From NCBI GenBank assembly GCA_030263665.1, contig SZPK01000010.1:56814-120813 (forward strand): a stretch of 64,000 bases of DNA, given 5' to 3'. Below are positions 1-7,630 of this stretch, piece by piece. The position numbers were made by a program, and so were the translations under genes. The DNA comes from Villigracilis sp024434165. Lineage in GTDB: Bacteria; Chloroflexota; Anaerolineae; Anaerolineales; Villigracilaceae. A model generated the notes under the pieces. That model searched no databases. It was not told where the DNA came from and was given only the letters and a program-made list of their open reading frames with translations. Numbering within the stretch: the stretch's first letter is position 1; the number at the start of each line of letters is the position of its first letter.

Positions 1-174
1 CGGTGTGGGTTGGAATTGGTAATTCTGTTTCTCCAGAAATTCGAGGATCAGTTTATGCGGCGGTCTTTCGACCTTGAAACTTTTCTGGACGCGGTTGAGA
101 AAGTATTTGGCGCTTTCGTTCGAGATTTGAAATATCCGCGCGATCTCTTCGAAGGGCTTGATTTTGTCCTTCAT
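1..174 (-). CDS. Partial gene, possible helix-turn-helix protein (N-terminus only)
   Basis: Only the first 58 codons are in the window; the gene runs off the left edge. Its ATG shares four bases (ATGA) with the stop codon of the upstream FAD-domain gene, so the two are probably co-translated. The visible sequence (MKDKIKPFEEIARIFQIS, then NESAKYFLNRV and ILEFLEKQNYQF) has the spacing of a LacI-like helix-turn-helix headpiece: a short helix, a turn at about residue 16, a second helix, then a hinge-like region. I do not recognise the family. The reading frame and start are well supported by the overlap; the DNA-binding role is a guess from the pattern alone. Confidence 0.5.
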   Translation of the reverse strand, partial: MKDKIKPFEEIARIFQISNESAKYFLNRVQKSFKVERPPHKLILEFLEKQNYQFQPTP

Positions 175-929
175 TTCAAGGCTTCCAGCGCGCGCCTCGC
201 CAGCACGGACGCCATTTCCATGCGGTATTCGGCGGAGGTCCACTCGTCGCCGGCTTCGTGACAGGCGTTGCGGGCGGCTTCCTGAATCCCTTCGGCTTCG
301 GTGCCATCCATGGCGAGCGCGGGCGATTTGCCAAAACCTCCGAGCGCCAACCGCGTGCGGCCCGAGTTCCATTGCGCCAGCGCCGCGCAGACGATGGGTT
401 TATCTGACGGCGTGCGGGAGACGTATTCAAAAGCAAATTTCACATGGAGCGGAATGGTGATTTGCGTAATCAATCCCTTTGGTCGAGTGAGCAAATACTC
501 TCCCGCACCGATCACCGACGACTGATTACTGACCCCTGATGACTGATTGCTGATCACTGTGATCTTCGCGTCCAATGCCAGCAGTGCCGTTGTAAAAGTC
601 GAGCGTCCGTCACATGCCGCAATCGTGCCTGCAACTGTCGCCACATTGCGGAGATTCAACGGCGCTTCGAGTTTGAGCGCGGTTTTCAGCGCAGCGGGGC
701 AATGCTCGGAATCAAGCAGCGCCTGCAGGGTGCAGGTCGCGCCGATTTGCAAATCATTGCCGCTGACGCTGAGCGAATCCAGCCCAAGGGCTTGTAAATC
801 CACAACGGCGACAGGATCAGCCGCCGCCTTGGAAAGAAACGTCCCGCCTCCGAGGGGGACGGTATTCGGTTGAGTCAGAAGCGAGAGGGCTTCGTCCAAT
901 GTTCGGGGTCGGTGATAGGTTGAAATCAT
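171..929 (-). CDS. Molybdopterin dehydrogenase FAD-binding subunit (CoxM/XdhB type)
   Basis: This 252-residue protein resembles the medium, FAD-binding subunit of xanthine dehydrogenase/CO dehydrogenase-type molybdenum hydroxylases, which passes electrons from the 2Fe-2S subunit to FAD and an acceptor. Visible marks are the N-terminal YHRPRTLDEAL, the FAD-phosphate motif PLGGGTFL at about residues 25-32, LQIGATCTL, and LRNVATVAGTI near residue 95. The C-terminal domain is short. Residues about 124-137 (ISNQSSGVSNQSS) are encoded by a heptamer-like DNA repeat of the kind otherwise found between genes. A GGAGG ribosome site and a TATAAT box precede the ATG. The molybdenum and iron-sulfur subunits are not in the window, so the substrate is unknown. 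Confidence 0.85.
   Translation of the reverse strand: MISTYHRPRTLDEALSLLTQPNTVPLGGGTFLSKAAADPVAVVDLQALGLDSLSVSGNDLQIGATCTLQALLDSEHCPAALKTALKLEAPLNLRNVATVAGTIAACDGRSTFTTALLALDAKITVISNQSSGVSNQSSVIGAGEYLLTRPKGLITQITIPLHVKFAFEYVSRTPSDKPIVCAALAQWNSGRTRLALGGFGKSPALAMDGTEAEGIQEAARNACHEAGDEWTSAEYRMEMASVLARRALEALK
517..560. repeat. Heptamer-type repeat in frame inside the FAD-subunit gene
   Basis: The array is built from ACTGATTACTGA and TGATCACTG-like units, the same family as the intergenic arrays near 33.77, 39.15 and 61.37 kb. It lies inside an open coding frame and on the minus strand encodes ISNQSSGVSNQSS, a low-complexity stretch in an otherwise typical FAD domain. Confidence 0.8.
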
Positions 930-951
930 GCAGTGCCTCCGTGATGCGTTG

Positions 952-957
952 ATTATA
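952..957 (-). promoter_or_regulatory. Candidate -10 box for the FAD-subunit gene
   Basis: On the minus strand a perfect TATAAT lies about 22 bases before the ATG, with GGAGG in between. The next gene upstream ends at 1002, so a fresh promoter here is reasonable. I see no convincing -35. Confidence 0.45.
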
Positions 958-1001
958 CCCAGCGCAGCCGCGATGGAGGGAAATTCGATTTGTATTGGGT
1001 C

Positions 1002-1604
1002 TCAGGGAGACGGCAGGGTCATTTTGAAGCGGAGCGCCAGGAGGCGCATTGCGAAGATGGTGACCGTGCCGATGAAGGAGGCAAGCAGGGTGTTGACATG
1101 GAAGGCGGTCAGCAGGATGAATAAGGAAGTCCCTGCAAGGGAGCAGGTGGCGTAGAGTTCGCTGCTCTGCCCAAAAACATTGGGGATGCGGACGCAAAGC
1201 AGGTCGCGCAGTACGCCGCCGAAGATGCCGGTGACCACGCCCATGAGGATTGCCACAATGGGGGAGAGCTGCAATTGCAGGGTGTATGTGGCGCCGAGTA
1301 TGCTGAAGATGCCCAGCCCAATGGCATCTGCGGTCGTGAGCAATGAATTCGGGATTCGGTTCAGGCGGTAGAAGGAAATGACCGCCACGATGAAGGCGGC
1401 AACGGTCAACCCCGGGTCGTTGACCCAGAAAACGGGCGTGCGTCCCAGCAGCAGGTCGCGCACCGTGCCGCCGCCAAAAGCGGTGACATAGGCGATGGTG
1501 GTCGCGCCGACGATGTCCATTTGGTATTTGCGCGCTTCGAGCGCGCCGGAAACCGCCGAAGCAATGACTGCGACGTAGGTCAGGATCAAAAGAAGGTTAT
1601 CCAT
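1002..1604 (-). CDS. TRIC/UPF0126-family membrane channel protein
   Basis: This is a 200-residue integral membrane protein of the UPF0126/TRIC (YicG/YadS-like) family, which has two related three-helix repeats. The repeats are visible here: TAFGGGTVRDLLLG in the first half and TGIFGGVLRDLL in the second, each followed by hydrophobic segments. Bacterial members have been linked to monovalent cation or glycine transport; the substrate here cannot be read from sequence. I chose the start at 1604 (MDNLLLILTY) because the upstream in-frame extension runs through a terminator hairpin and into the previous gene. There is no good ribosome site; the nearest AGGA is inside the hairpin arm. Confidence 0.85.
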   Translation of the reverse strand: MDNLLLILTYVAVIASAVSGALEARKYQMDIVGATTIAYVTAFGGGTVRDLLLGRTPVFWVNDPGLTVAAFIVAVISFYRLNRIPNSLLTTADAIGLGIFSILGATYTLQLQLSPIVAILMGVVTGIFGGVLRDLLCVRIPNVFGQSSELYATCSLAGTSLFILLTAFHVNTLLASFIGTVTIFAMRLLALRFKMTLPSP

Positions 1605-1607
1605 AAA

Positions 1608-1641
1608 AATAACACCGTCCTCACAAGAGGGCGGTGTTATT
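1608..1641 (-). terminator. Hairpin terminator abutting the TRIC start codon
   Basis: A 14-bp stem (AATAACACCGTCCT pairing with AGGGCGGTGTTATT, one G-T pair) has a six-base loop. On the minus strand it is followed by TTT and then directly by the ATG of the TRIC gene. It fits a terminator for the 945-residue anti-sigma-like gene, yet leaves only three bases before the next start codon. Confidence 0.75.
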
Positions 1642-1659
1642 GTACTAAGATTTTCAATG

Positions 1660-4497
1660 CTATCCCGGCGGGCTCGTTTCCTGTATTTCCGGCAGGAGAA
1701 AGTCCTGCGTGAGCGCCTGGACGAGGATTTCGAATTCCTCGCCGCCGCTGTACCGACCGGTGAATCGCCACACCGGTTGGATGTAAAGCGGCTCGGGATT
1801 CTGACCGGGTACGGTATAACGCGGGTTGGGGACGTAATACACGAGTTCAACTTTATCTATCGTGGCAGTAATGGTGGTGTTGGGCGCATAGGGCTGGTCG
1901 GGAATGACCATCGGCTCGGCGGCGTGTGAGACGTACTCCATTTCCAGCCCGGAGATCGGGTCAATGACCATGCCTGTGCCGTACATTCGCAGAACGGGAT
2001 AGCCGCCGTAGGTCTCTTCCGGGATTGCCAGCCCTTCGATGAACAACAGTTCGCCTTCCGGCATGCCAATGTCATCGGTGACCGAACCGCCGGGATACAC
2101 AAGCGCATAGGATTTTTCATCTTCCGTGATGAAGATGAGGAATCGCTCTCCATTAACCGTCACAGGCTGCGTTCTGCCTTTCAACACCTGGAACGTGAGA
2201 CCCGGGAACGGAACCTCAAAACGTTCGACTTTCGCCACAGGCACCCCGTTTTCGTTGAGGCGCTCCACGACCCCCCAGATTTCGATGGGCAGGTTGTTGT
2301 AATCCTTCAGTTCCTCCAGCCCCGCGCCTTCCAGTTCCAGGTACGGAAACTCGGTGAAGGCTTTGTCGGGGATGAATGTGTATTCCGAGCGGCTGCTCCC
2401 GTCGCTTTGGGTGTAGATGGTCACACTGACGATGCCGCGCAGCGCCTCGAACGGCTGCGGCGAGAACTCCGCTTCAGGCGTGACCGGGTCGGGGGTCGGC
2501 GGGAAGGGAACCGGTACGCCGCTGACGTTGATCTTATAAAAACCGCCGCCGCCCCCGCCGCCACCGCCTCCGCCGCCCTGGGTGCGTGTGTCAATGGATT
2601 GCCATTCGAAAGTCTCGCCGCGCGTCACGCCGACAAGGTACAAGTTCTCGGCGGGCAATGGAATATCGGCGGGGAAATCCGGCAGGAGCAGCCTGGGTCC
2701 TTCGGTTACTGTGATGAAGACCTGATCGCCCTCCCGCTCGACCCTGCCTTGAATGCCTTCCTGAAAGCCGTCATAGGCTTTCCACGATTCCAGGACGAAC
2801 GTTTTTATCCCGTTCTCTTCGCGGAATGAACCGGTCGCTTCCACGAACGTTTTTTCGATCCCAGGCGGAACGTCCGCTGTGTTGCCTGTGACCGTGAAAC
2901 CGTCCAGGGTGACGAGCGGCGCGCCGCCGTCAACGGATCTTCCGGTGGAAGCCAGCCAGCCGAAGACAGTGATGCTTCGATCCAGCGGGCGCGGGCGCGG
3001 CCAGAACTGCACCTGAGTCGAACTGCCTGCATTCATGCTTTCCACGATTCCGTAAAACGTATCGTCGGCAAGCAATCGTTGGAATGCTTCTTCCGCGCTG
3101 ATGATGGATGCCGCCGCCGCTTCGTCGTAGCCGAGCAGACCGGCGTCCACCGCGAGCAGACCGTTCTCGTTGAAGAGGAACAGGAGCCCGCTGGCGTTGA
3201 AATATCCAACCCGCAGGGGCAAACCATCGGGGGTGAGCGGCACAGCAAAATACCCGTTGTAAAGTTCGGAGAATTCCACCGTATAGTCGAAATCGAACCC
3301 GTAGGTCTGCATGAACTCGCGGATGACCGCTTCGGCATTTTCATTTCGGACAAAGAACGGGTTGTTGTTCCAGGCGGTGCGGTCCAGGACGTAATGGAAA
3401 TACCTGTCCGAGCGGATGCGCAATTGCCGGTTGCCGTCTGTTGCGAGAAACTCCGTGGCGCCGGGCAGTTCGCCGGAGACCTCGTAAATCTCTCCGTTCA
3501 TGTCGAAGCGTTCTGCGAGCGTGCGCGCATCCTCCACTGTGGCGGGGATTTCCGCCCGTGTCTGGTAGATCTTCACCTCCGGCGGCGTTTCCGGCATGGG
3601 CGCTTCGAGGTAAAGGGTTGTGCCGCGCCAGTCGTATCCGCCTTCCTGTGGAATGGGCGTCGCAACTTCCGTCACGGGGAGTTTCAGCGTCATTCCCGCG
3701 AAGAGCGTGCATTCCTGCAAGCCGTTCAACGCCATGAGTTCCGTAACGGTGATGTGATGGCGGTCTGCCAGCATGGCGCAGGTATCGCCCGCCTGCACTT
3801 CATACTCGAAGGTTTCTTCAGTGGTGATGGATTGGGTCGGCTCGAGCACGGGCGCCTCTTCGCCAAAAACCACCTCGGTCACAAATGTAAGGGACGACTC
3901 GCCGATGCGCGCGGTCACTTCCCAACAGCCGGTGGTGGGGAAGATGAGCGCGATGATCTGAAGTCCGCTGTCGCCGTAGCCGTCGCTCAGGAATGAGCGC
4001 AAAGGCTCGGCGTCGGCATCGAGGCGGCGGCCTTCGATGCTCAAAGCGCCCTCCACGCCGCGGTAAATGAGCCACTTCATCGCATACGACCCATCCGGTT
4101 CGATATTGTCATCCTGCATTACCACTTTGCCATCGGGCCAGAGTGTTGTCCATATCTCGCCGTTGCCGTAGGAATATGGGTCTTCTTCCATTCCCGGTGG
4201 AATGCTTCCATTCGGCAGTGTGACCGGGCAGGAAAATTCCCCGCCTGTGGCTGTTCCATTTTGCATCTCGACCGATTGGAAGATCCACAGCATGAAAACG
4301 ACCAACGCACCAAAGACACCCAAACTGGAAAGCGCAGGCAGCAAGCCCTTGAAATTCCACATAAAGCCGGCGCGCGGTTTATGCGCCTTGCGGAGCTTTT
4401 CCTCCAACTCCGCTTTGAACATCAGGTTGGGTTGTACCTGTTCGGCGGTTTCTTCCAGTAAAGTTTCGATCTTTTTGTTTTTCTCAAATTCGTTCAT
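1660..4497 (-). CDS. Membrane-anchored anti-sigma-factor-like protein with LysM domain
   Basis: The gene overlaps the ECF sigma factor by ATGA and is read after it, the usual place for an anti-sigma factor. The 945-residue product has a cytoplasmic N-terminus (about 1-48, with LLEETAEQVQPNLMFKAELE), one membrane segment at about 50-73 and a very large external part. A LysM peptidoglycan-binding module (YEVQAGDTCAMLADRHHIT, ending TLKLPV) lies at about 230-277. The rest is unrecognised beta-rich sequence with a run of twelve glycines near residue 645, encoded by a CCG-rich microsatellite. The N-terminus has no zinc-finger Cys/His motif. The anti-sigma role is inferred from position and topology; cell-wall sensing through LysM is plausible but unproven. 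Confidence 0.7.
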   Translation of the reverse strand: MNEFEKNKKIETLLEETAEQVQPNLMFKAELEEKLRKAHKPRAGFMWNFKGLLPALSSLGVFGALVVFMLWIFQSVEMQNGTATGGEFSCPVTLPNGSIPPGMEEDPYSYGNGEIWTTLWPDGKVVMQDDNIEPDGSYAMKWLIYRGVEGALSIEGRRLDADAEPLRSFLSDGYGDSGLQIIALIFPTTGCWEVTARIGESSLTFVTEVVFGEEAPVLEPTQSITTEETFEYEVQAGDTCAMLADRHHITVTELMALNGLQECTLFAGMTLKLPVTEVATPIPQEGGYDWRGTTLYLEAPMPETPPEVKIYQTRAEIPATVEDARTLAERFDMNGEIYEVSGELPGATEFLATDGNRQLRIRSDRYFHYVLDRTAWNNNPFFVRNENAEAVIREFMQTYGFDFDYTVEFSELYNGYFAVPLTPDGLPLRVGYFNASGLLFLFNENGLLAVDAGLLGYDEAAAASIISAEEAFQRLLADDTFYGIVESMNAGSSTQVQFWPRPRPLDRSITVFGWLASTGRSVDGGAPLVTLDGFTVTGNTADVPPGIEKTFVEATGSFREENGIKTFVLESWKAYDGFQEGIQGRVEREGDQVFITVTEGPRLLLPDFPADIPLPAENLYLVGVTRGETFEWQSIDTRTQGGGGGGGGGGGGFYKINVSGVPVPFPPTPDPVTPEAEFSPQPFEALRGIVSVTIYTQSDGSSRSEYTFIPDKAFTEFPYLELEGAGLEELKDYNNLPIEIWGVVERLNENGVPVAKVERFEVPFPGLTFQVLKGRTQPVTVNGERFLIFITEDEKSYALVYPGGSVTDDIGMPEGELLFIEGLAIPEETYGGYPVLRMYGTGMVIDPISGLEMEYVSHAAEPMVIPDQPYAPNTTITATIDKVELVYYVPNPRYTVPGQNPEPLYIQPVWRFTGRYSGGEEFEILVQALTQDFLLPEIQETSPPG

Positions 4498-5066
4498 TCT
4501 TCCACCTCCATTCTCAGGGAGGTTCGCTCACGCAAATCCTGCAATCCGCGTGAGACGAGCATTTTCACCGAAGCCTCGCTTCTCTTCATCACGCTTGCGG
4601 CTTCGCCGTTGGACAGCCCGCCGAAGTAAATCAAAATGATCGCCTCGGCGCGTTCGGGAGTAATCTGCCTGAGCGCAAGGGAAATGGACTCGAGCCGGAG
4701 GCGCTGCATTGCCGCCTTGTCGGTGGGCAGGACTGGGTTGGGATAATGAAGCGCATCTTCCAGCGGGACCTCGCGTCTTTTCCCGCGCAGGTGCATGAGT
4801 TTCTTTCTGGAGGCGATTCCCATCAGCCATGCCGCAAAGGAACCGCTCCCGCGGTACGAACGGATGCCCTCCAGCGCCGCCATGAACGTTTGCGATGTGA
4901 GGTCTTCGGCGTCTTTCACGTTGCCGGTATGCGCCATGTGATAGCGATAGACGCGGGTCACGTTCTGGCGGTAGAGCTCTGCGAACGCATCGGCATCCGC
5001 CGCCGCCCGCTGCGCCAGGTCTGTCTCATCCATTTCTTTGATTTCCATCTTCATAAGGGTGGTCAT
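4494..5066 (-). CDS. ECF-type RNA polymerase sigma factor
   Basis: This 190-residue protein has both sigma-70 regions expected of an ECF factor. Region 2 is at about residues 20-85 (FAELYRQNVTRVYRYHM, then DAEDLTSQTFMAAL and GSFAAWLMGIASRKKL). Region 4 is at about 120-185 (LALRQITPERAEAIILIYF, then EASVKMLVSRGLQDLR). I chose the start at 5066 because a strong AGGAGG lies five bases upstream; the longer frame would run through the promoter region. It is followed with a 4-bp overlap by the membrane protein that probably holds it inactive. The target regulon is unknown. Confidence 0.88.
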   Translation of the reverse strand: MTTLMKMEIKEMDETDLAQRAAADADAFAELYRQNVTRVYRYHMAHTGNVKDAEDLTSQTFMAALEGIRSYRGSGSFAAWLMGIASRKKLMHLRGKRREVPLEDALHYPNPVLPTDKAAMQRLRLESISLALRQITPERAEAIILIYFGGLSNGEAASVMKRSEASVKMLVSRGLQDLRERTSLRMEVEE

Positions 5067-5090
5067 AAACCTCCTGCGTGATGTGCGCGC

Positions 5091-5125
5091 GTATATAAGT
5101 TGCAGGAGGGGCAAAATCGTAACAG
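5091..5125 (-). promoter_or_regulatory. Candidate promoter of the sigma/anti-sigma pair
   Basis: On the minus strand the gap holds CTGTTACGATTT, then a pyrimidine-rich spacer and a TATATA box, before the strong ribosome site at 5066. A GTTAC-type -35 would fit self-activation by an ECF factor, but one example cannot establish that. Confidence 0.3.
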
Positions 5126-5188
5126 GCAAAAAAAGACCATGAGCCACATAAAACGTGGATGGTCTGCGGGTTCAGGGTCTGGCGCGGC

Positions 5189-5665
5189 TCAATCCGGGTA
5201 AACCTTCCAGCCCAGTTCGTCCAGCCGCGATGTATCGAATTGTTCCTTCGGTACGTCAATGTGCATGCCCGTGCCTTCCGCGAGCAGTTCGTCCGTCTCG
5301 GCATCGTAAATGCCCGCCCATGCCTCGGCGATTTTGCCTTTGGTCCTGCCTGCCCTGCCGACGATCCTCAACATCCTCCCGATGGGCACGTTCCTGCGGT
5401 ATTTCACTTCCAGTTTCCCCGTGAACATGAAGCGCGGATTTTGCGGGTCGCTGCCCATGTGCGCGCGTCCTGAAATCTCATCAATGATCGCCGCGACGAT
5501 TCCCCCGTGCAGCACGCCGGGGTAGCCTTGAAAATGCTCCGGCGCAATGTACTGCGATTCGACCACGCCCGGCTCCGTTTCATAAATATGCAAATGCAGA
5601 CCGATGGGATTTTCCAATCCACAAATAAAGCAGTGACGCGAATTGGGTTGTTTGATTTTGGACAT
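5189..5665 (-). CDS. PaaI-family hotdog-fold acyl-CoA thioesterase
   Basis: The 158-residue protein carries the hotdog signature HFQGYPGVLHGGIVAAIIDE at about residues 43-62, in which HGG and the Asp/Glu at the helix end form the usual catalytic region, followed by GKLEVKYRRNVPIGRML, the central strand. The N-terminus has a Cys pair (CFICGLENPIGL) typical of a subgroup of these proteins. It probably hydrolyses an acyl- or aryl-CoA thioester; the substrate cannot be predicted. The ATG at 5665 is six bases from a TATAAT on the minus strand with no ribosome site, so a leaderless mRNA is likely. It is divergent from the 2-hydroxyacid dehydrogenase and shares its -10 element. Confidence 0.82.
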   Translation of the reverse strand: MSKIKQPNSRHCFICGLENPIGLHLHIYETEPGVVESQYIAPEHFQGYPGVLHGGIVAAIIDEISGRAHMGSDPQNPRFMFTGKLEVKYRRNVPIGRMLRIVGRAGRTKGKIAEAWAGIYDAETDELLAEGTGMHIDVPKEQFDTSRLDELGWKVYPD

Positions 5666-5685
5666 GCGCGGATTATACTCTGGAC
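5666..5685. promoter_or_regulatory. Shared symmetric -10 between two divergent leaderless starts
   Basis: The 8-mer ATTATACT (5672-5679) reads TATAAT on the minus strand and TATACT on the plus strand. The minus-strand ATG (5665) and the plus-strand ATG (5686) are each exactly six bases from their hexamer, and neither gap has room for a ribosome site. Confidence 0.6.
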
Positions 5686-6657
5686 ATGACTCCCCAAAAA
5701 ATTTTCATCACCCGCCTCATCCCGGACGCCGGGCTGGACCTCGTCAAAAAACATTTCCCTGCGCTGGAAGTCTGGACTCACGACCTCCCGCCGCCGCGCG
5801 AACAACTGCTCGAAAAAGTGCGCGGCGTGGACGGCTTGCTCTGCCTGCTGACCGAACGCATTGACGCCGAACTGATGGATGCCATCGGTCCACAGGTGAA
5901 GGTCATCAGCAGCATGTCCGTCGGTGTGGATCACGTTGACCTTGCCGAAGCCACCCGGCGCAGAATTCCCATCGGCAACACGCCCGGCGTGCTGACCGAT
6001 GCCACCGCCGACCAAACCTTTGCGCTCCTGCTTGCCGCCGCGCGCCGCCTGGTGGAAGGCGTGGACTACATCCGCGCAGGCAAATGGGTGACATGGCACC
6101 CATCTCTTTTGCTCGGCGCAGACCTGACCGGTTCCACGCTGGGGATCATCGGCTTTGGGCGGATCGGACAGGCGGCTGCCAAACGCGCACAGGGATTCGA
6201 CATGCGCGTCATCTATTACGACCCCGCCGCCCAGCCCGCCTATGGCGCGCAGCCCGTTGACCTGGATACGCTCCTGCGCGATTCGGACTTTGTCTCCATC
6301 CACGTGCCGCTCACGAACGAGACGCGCCATCTGGTCAATGCAGGTTTTCTCTCGAAGATGAAACCGAACGCTGTCCTGGTCAACACCGCGCGCGGCGGCG
6401 TGCTGGATCAATCCGCGCTGTACGATGCCTTGAAAGCGAAGCGAATCTTCGCCGCCGCGCTGGACGTGACCGACCCCGAACCGCTGCCGATGGATTCCCC
6501 GCTGCTCGAGCTGGAGAACTGCGTTATCGTTCCCCACCTTGGCTCTGCCAGCAGGCGCACACGCAGTCAAATGTCCCTGCTTGCGGCGCAGAATTTAATC
6601 GCAGGTTTGAAGGGCGAACGCCTGCTCCACTGTGCCAACCCGGAAGTGTACGGTTGA
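5686..6657 (+). CDS. NAD(P)-dependent D-2-hydroxyacid dehydrogenase (glyoxylate/hydroxypyruvate reductase-like)
   Basis: This 323-residue enzyme belongs to the D-isomer-specific 2-hydroxyacid dehydrogenases. The Rossmann motif GIIGFGRIGQAAAKRA is at about residues 152-167. The catalytic Arg is in NTARGG (near 236), the Glu in DVTDPEPLP (near 265) and the His in VPHLGSAS (near 285). SMSVGVDHVDL near 75-86 is the substrate-loop signature of glyoxylate/hydroxypyruvate reductases such as GyaR and GRHPR. It would reduce glyoxylate or hydroxypyruvate to glycolate or D-glycerate, or run in reverse. It probably starts from a leaderless mRNA, and degraded palindromic repeats follow it. Confidence 0.87.
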   Translation: MTPQKIFITRLIPDAGLDLVKKHFPALEVWTHDLPPPREQLLEKVRGVDGLLCLLTERIDAELMDAIGPQVKVISSMSVGVDHVDLAEATRRRIPIGNTPGVLTDATADQTFALLLAAARRLVEGVDYIRAGKWVTWHPSLLLGADLTGSTLGIIGFGRIGQAAAKRAQGFDMRVIYYDPAAQPAYGAQPVDLDTLLRDSDFVSIHVPLTNETRHLVNAGFLSKMKPNAVLVNTARGGVLDQSALYDALKAKRIFAAALDVTDPEPLPMDSPLLELENCVIVPHLGSASRRTRSQMSLLAAQNLIAGLKGERLLHCANPEVYG

Positions 6658-6658
6658 T

Positions 6659-6701
6659 GTCATTACGGGAAGCGGCGCTCTGCGCCGCGACGAAGCAATC
6701 T
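6659..6701. repeat. Half copy of the GTCATTGCGAG palindromic repeat
   Basis: The sequence starts GTCATTACGGGAAGCGGC and ends CGAAGCAATC. It matches one arm of the complete 81-bp element inside the S9 peptidase gene at 42387-42467, so it is probably a decayed or partial copy. It begins directly after the hydroxyacid dehydrogenase stop codon. Confidence 0.6.
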
Positions 6702-6727
6702 GGAAATAAATGACTCATGATACTCAG

Positions 6728-6820
6728 TTTACTCGTACCGCAGCAGCTTGTCCCCGTAGGGGATTCATCTTGCTCTGCAAAGGCGAGATGAATCTCGCGG
6801 TACCGCATAAGGTGAGTAAA
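6728..6820. repeat. Multi-branched inverted-repeat element
   Basis: The ends TTTACTC (6728-6734) and GAGTAAA (6814-6820) pair. Inside are a TCCCC-GTA-GGGGA hairpin, a perfect 9-bp pair GATTCATCT/AGATGAATC (6762-6770 and 6786-6794) and the palindrome GCGGTACCGC. It lies in the 210-bp gap between converging genes and has no coding potential. It could act as a bidirectional terminator or be a small non-autonomous element. Confidence 0.6.
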
Positions 6821-6867
6821 TGAGATTTCTTTGAACGAAAAAAACACCGTACTCGCAAGGACATCGC

Positions 6868-7560
6868 TTACTTCTCCCCCCAGTGAATTGCGATTGTCCC
6901 AAACATCAATCGTTTGAAGTTCACCCGCCGAAACCCCACCGCCACCATGCGCACGGATAGTTCCTCGGCGGTCAGGAAATTCTCGGTGGTATCGGGCAGG
7001 TATTTGTAGGCGTCGCGCACGCCGGAGAGCAGTCCGCCGAGCGCGGGAATCACAACGTGCATGTGGAATTTGATGAACGGCGAGAGAAGATTTTTCTTCG
7101 GGCGCGTGGTATCGAGGATGACGATCCGCCCGCCGGGTTTGAGCGCGCGGTGCTGTTCCTTCAAGGCTTGTTGAACGTCGGTGACGTTGCGCATCAGGAA
7201 ACCGGAGACCACCGCGTCGAAGGTCTTTTCTTTGAACGGCAGGTTGAGCGCATCGGCGGAGGAAAAATTCAGGCTGCCGTTCTTTTTGCCGGCGCGCATC
7301 ATTTCCAGCGTAAAGTCGGCTGCGGTCACGCGGGCTTGCGGGAACTGCGTCAGTGCCTCGCGGGCTAAATCGCCGGTGCCCGTTCCGAGGTCCAATAAGG
7401 AAGCGTGCGGGCGCAAACGCGCCAGGTGAATGACCTCCTTCCTCCAGCGGATGTCCTGCCCGCCGGTCATGAGTCGGTTCATCAGATCGTAGCGGTGCGC
7501 GATTCTTGCGAACATGGATTGGACATATTGGGCGCGTTCCCGCCCGGTCAATTGTGTCAT
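6868..7560 (-). CDS. menG: Demethylmenaquinone methyltransferase MenG/UbiE
   Basis: This 230-residue SAM-dependent methyltransferase makes the last step of menaquinone synthesis, C-methylation of demethylmenaquinone. Family marks are MFARIAHRYDLMNRLMTGGQDIRWR-type N-terminal sequence at about 16-40, the SAM motif LLDLGTGTGDLA near 55-66, the acidic motif AADFTLEMM, and GFLMRNVTDVQQAL near 120-133. It has a GGAGA ribosome site and a TATAAT box upstream. It is divergent from menA, which acts just before it in the same pathway. Confidence 0.92.
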   Translation of the reverse strand: MTQLTGRERAQYVQSMFARIAHRYDLMNRLMTGGQDIRWRKEVIHLARLRPHASLLDLGTGTGDLAREALTQFPQARVTAADFTLEMMRAGKKNGSLNFSSADALNLPFKEKTFDAVVSGFLMRNVTDVQQALKEQHRALKPGGRIVILDTTRPKKNLLSPFIKFHMHVVIPALGGLLSGVRDAYKYLPDTTENFLTAEELSVRMVAVGFRRVNFKRLMFGTIAIHWGEK

Positions 7561-7581
7561 GAGGGTCTCCTGAATTTCTCG

Positions 7582-7621
7582 ATTATACCCAGCGCGGGCA
7601 GGCAGAAACGCATGTTATACT
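7582..7621. promoter_or_regulatory. Divergent menG and menA -10 boxes
   Basis: TATAAT on the minus strand (7582-7587) serves menG, with a normal ribosome site downstream. TATACT on the plus strand (7616-7621) lies nine bases before the menA ATG with no purine-rich ribosome site, so menA may be near-leaderless. Confidence 0.45.
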
Positions 7622-7630
7622 GCGGGCTTC

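Noticed and set aside
3079..3996. A 305-codon plus-strand frame opposite the anti-sigma-like gene
   Set aside because: No recognisable motif, and it is fully covered by a supported gene with an ATGA overlap to its sigma factor.
5404..6570. A 388-codon minus-strand frame across the hydroxyacid dehydrogenase
   Set aside because: Its last part reads the thioesterase gene in another frame, and the rest is antisense to a gene with a full set of catalytic residues.
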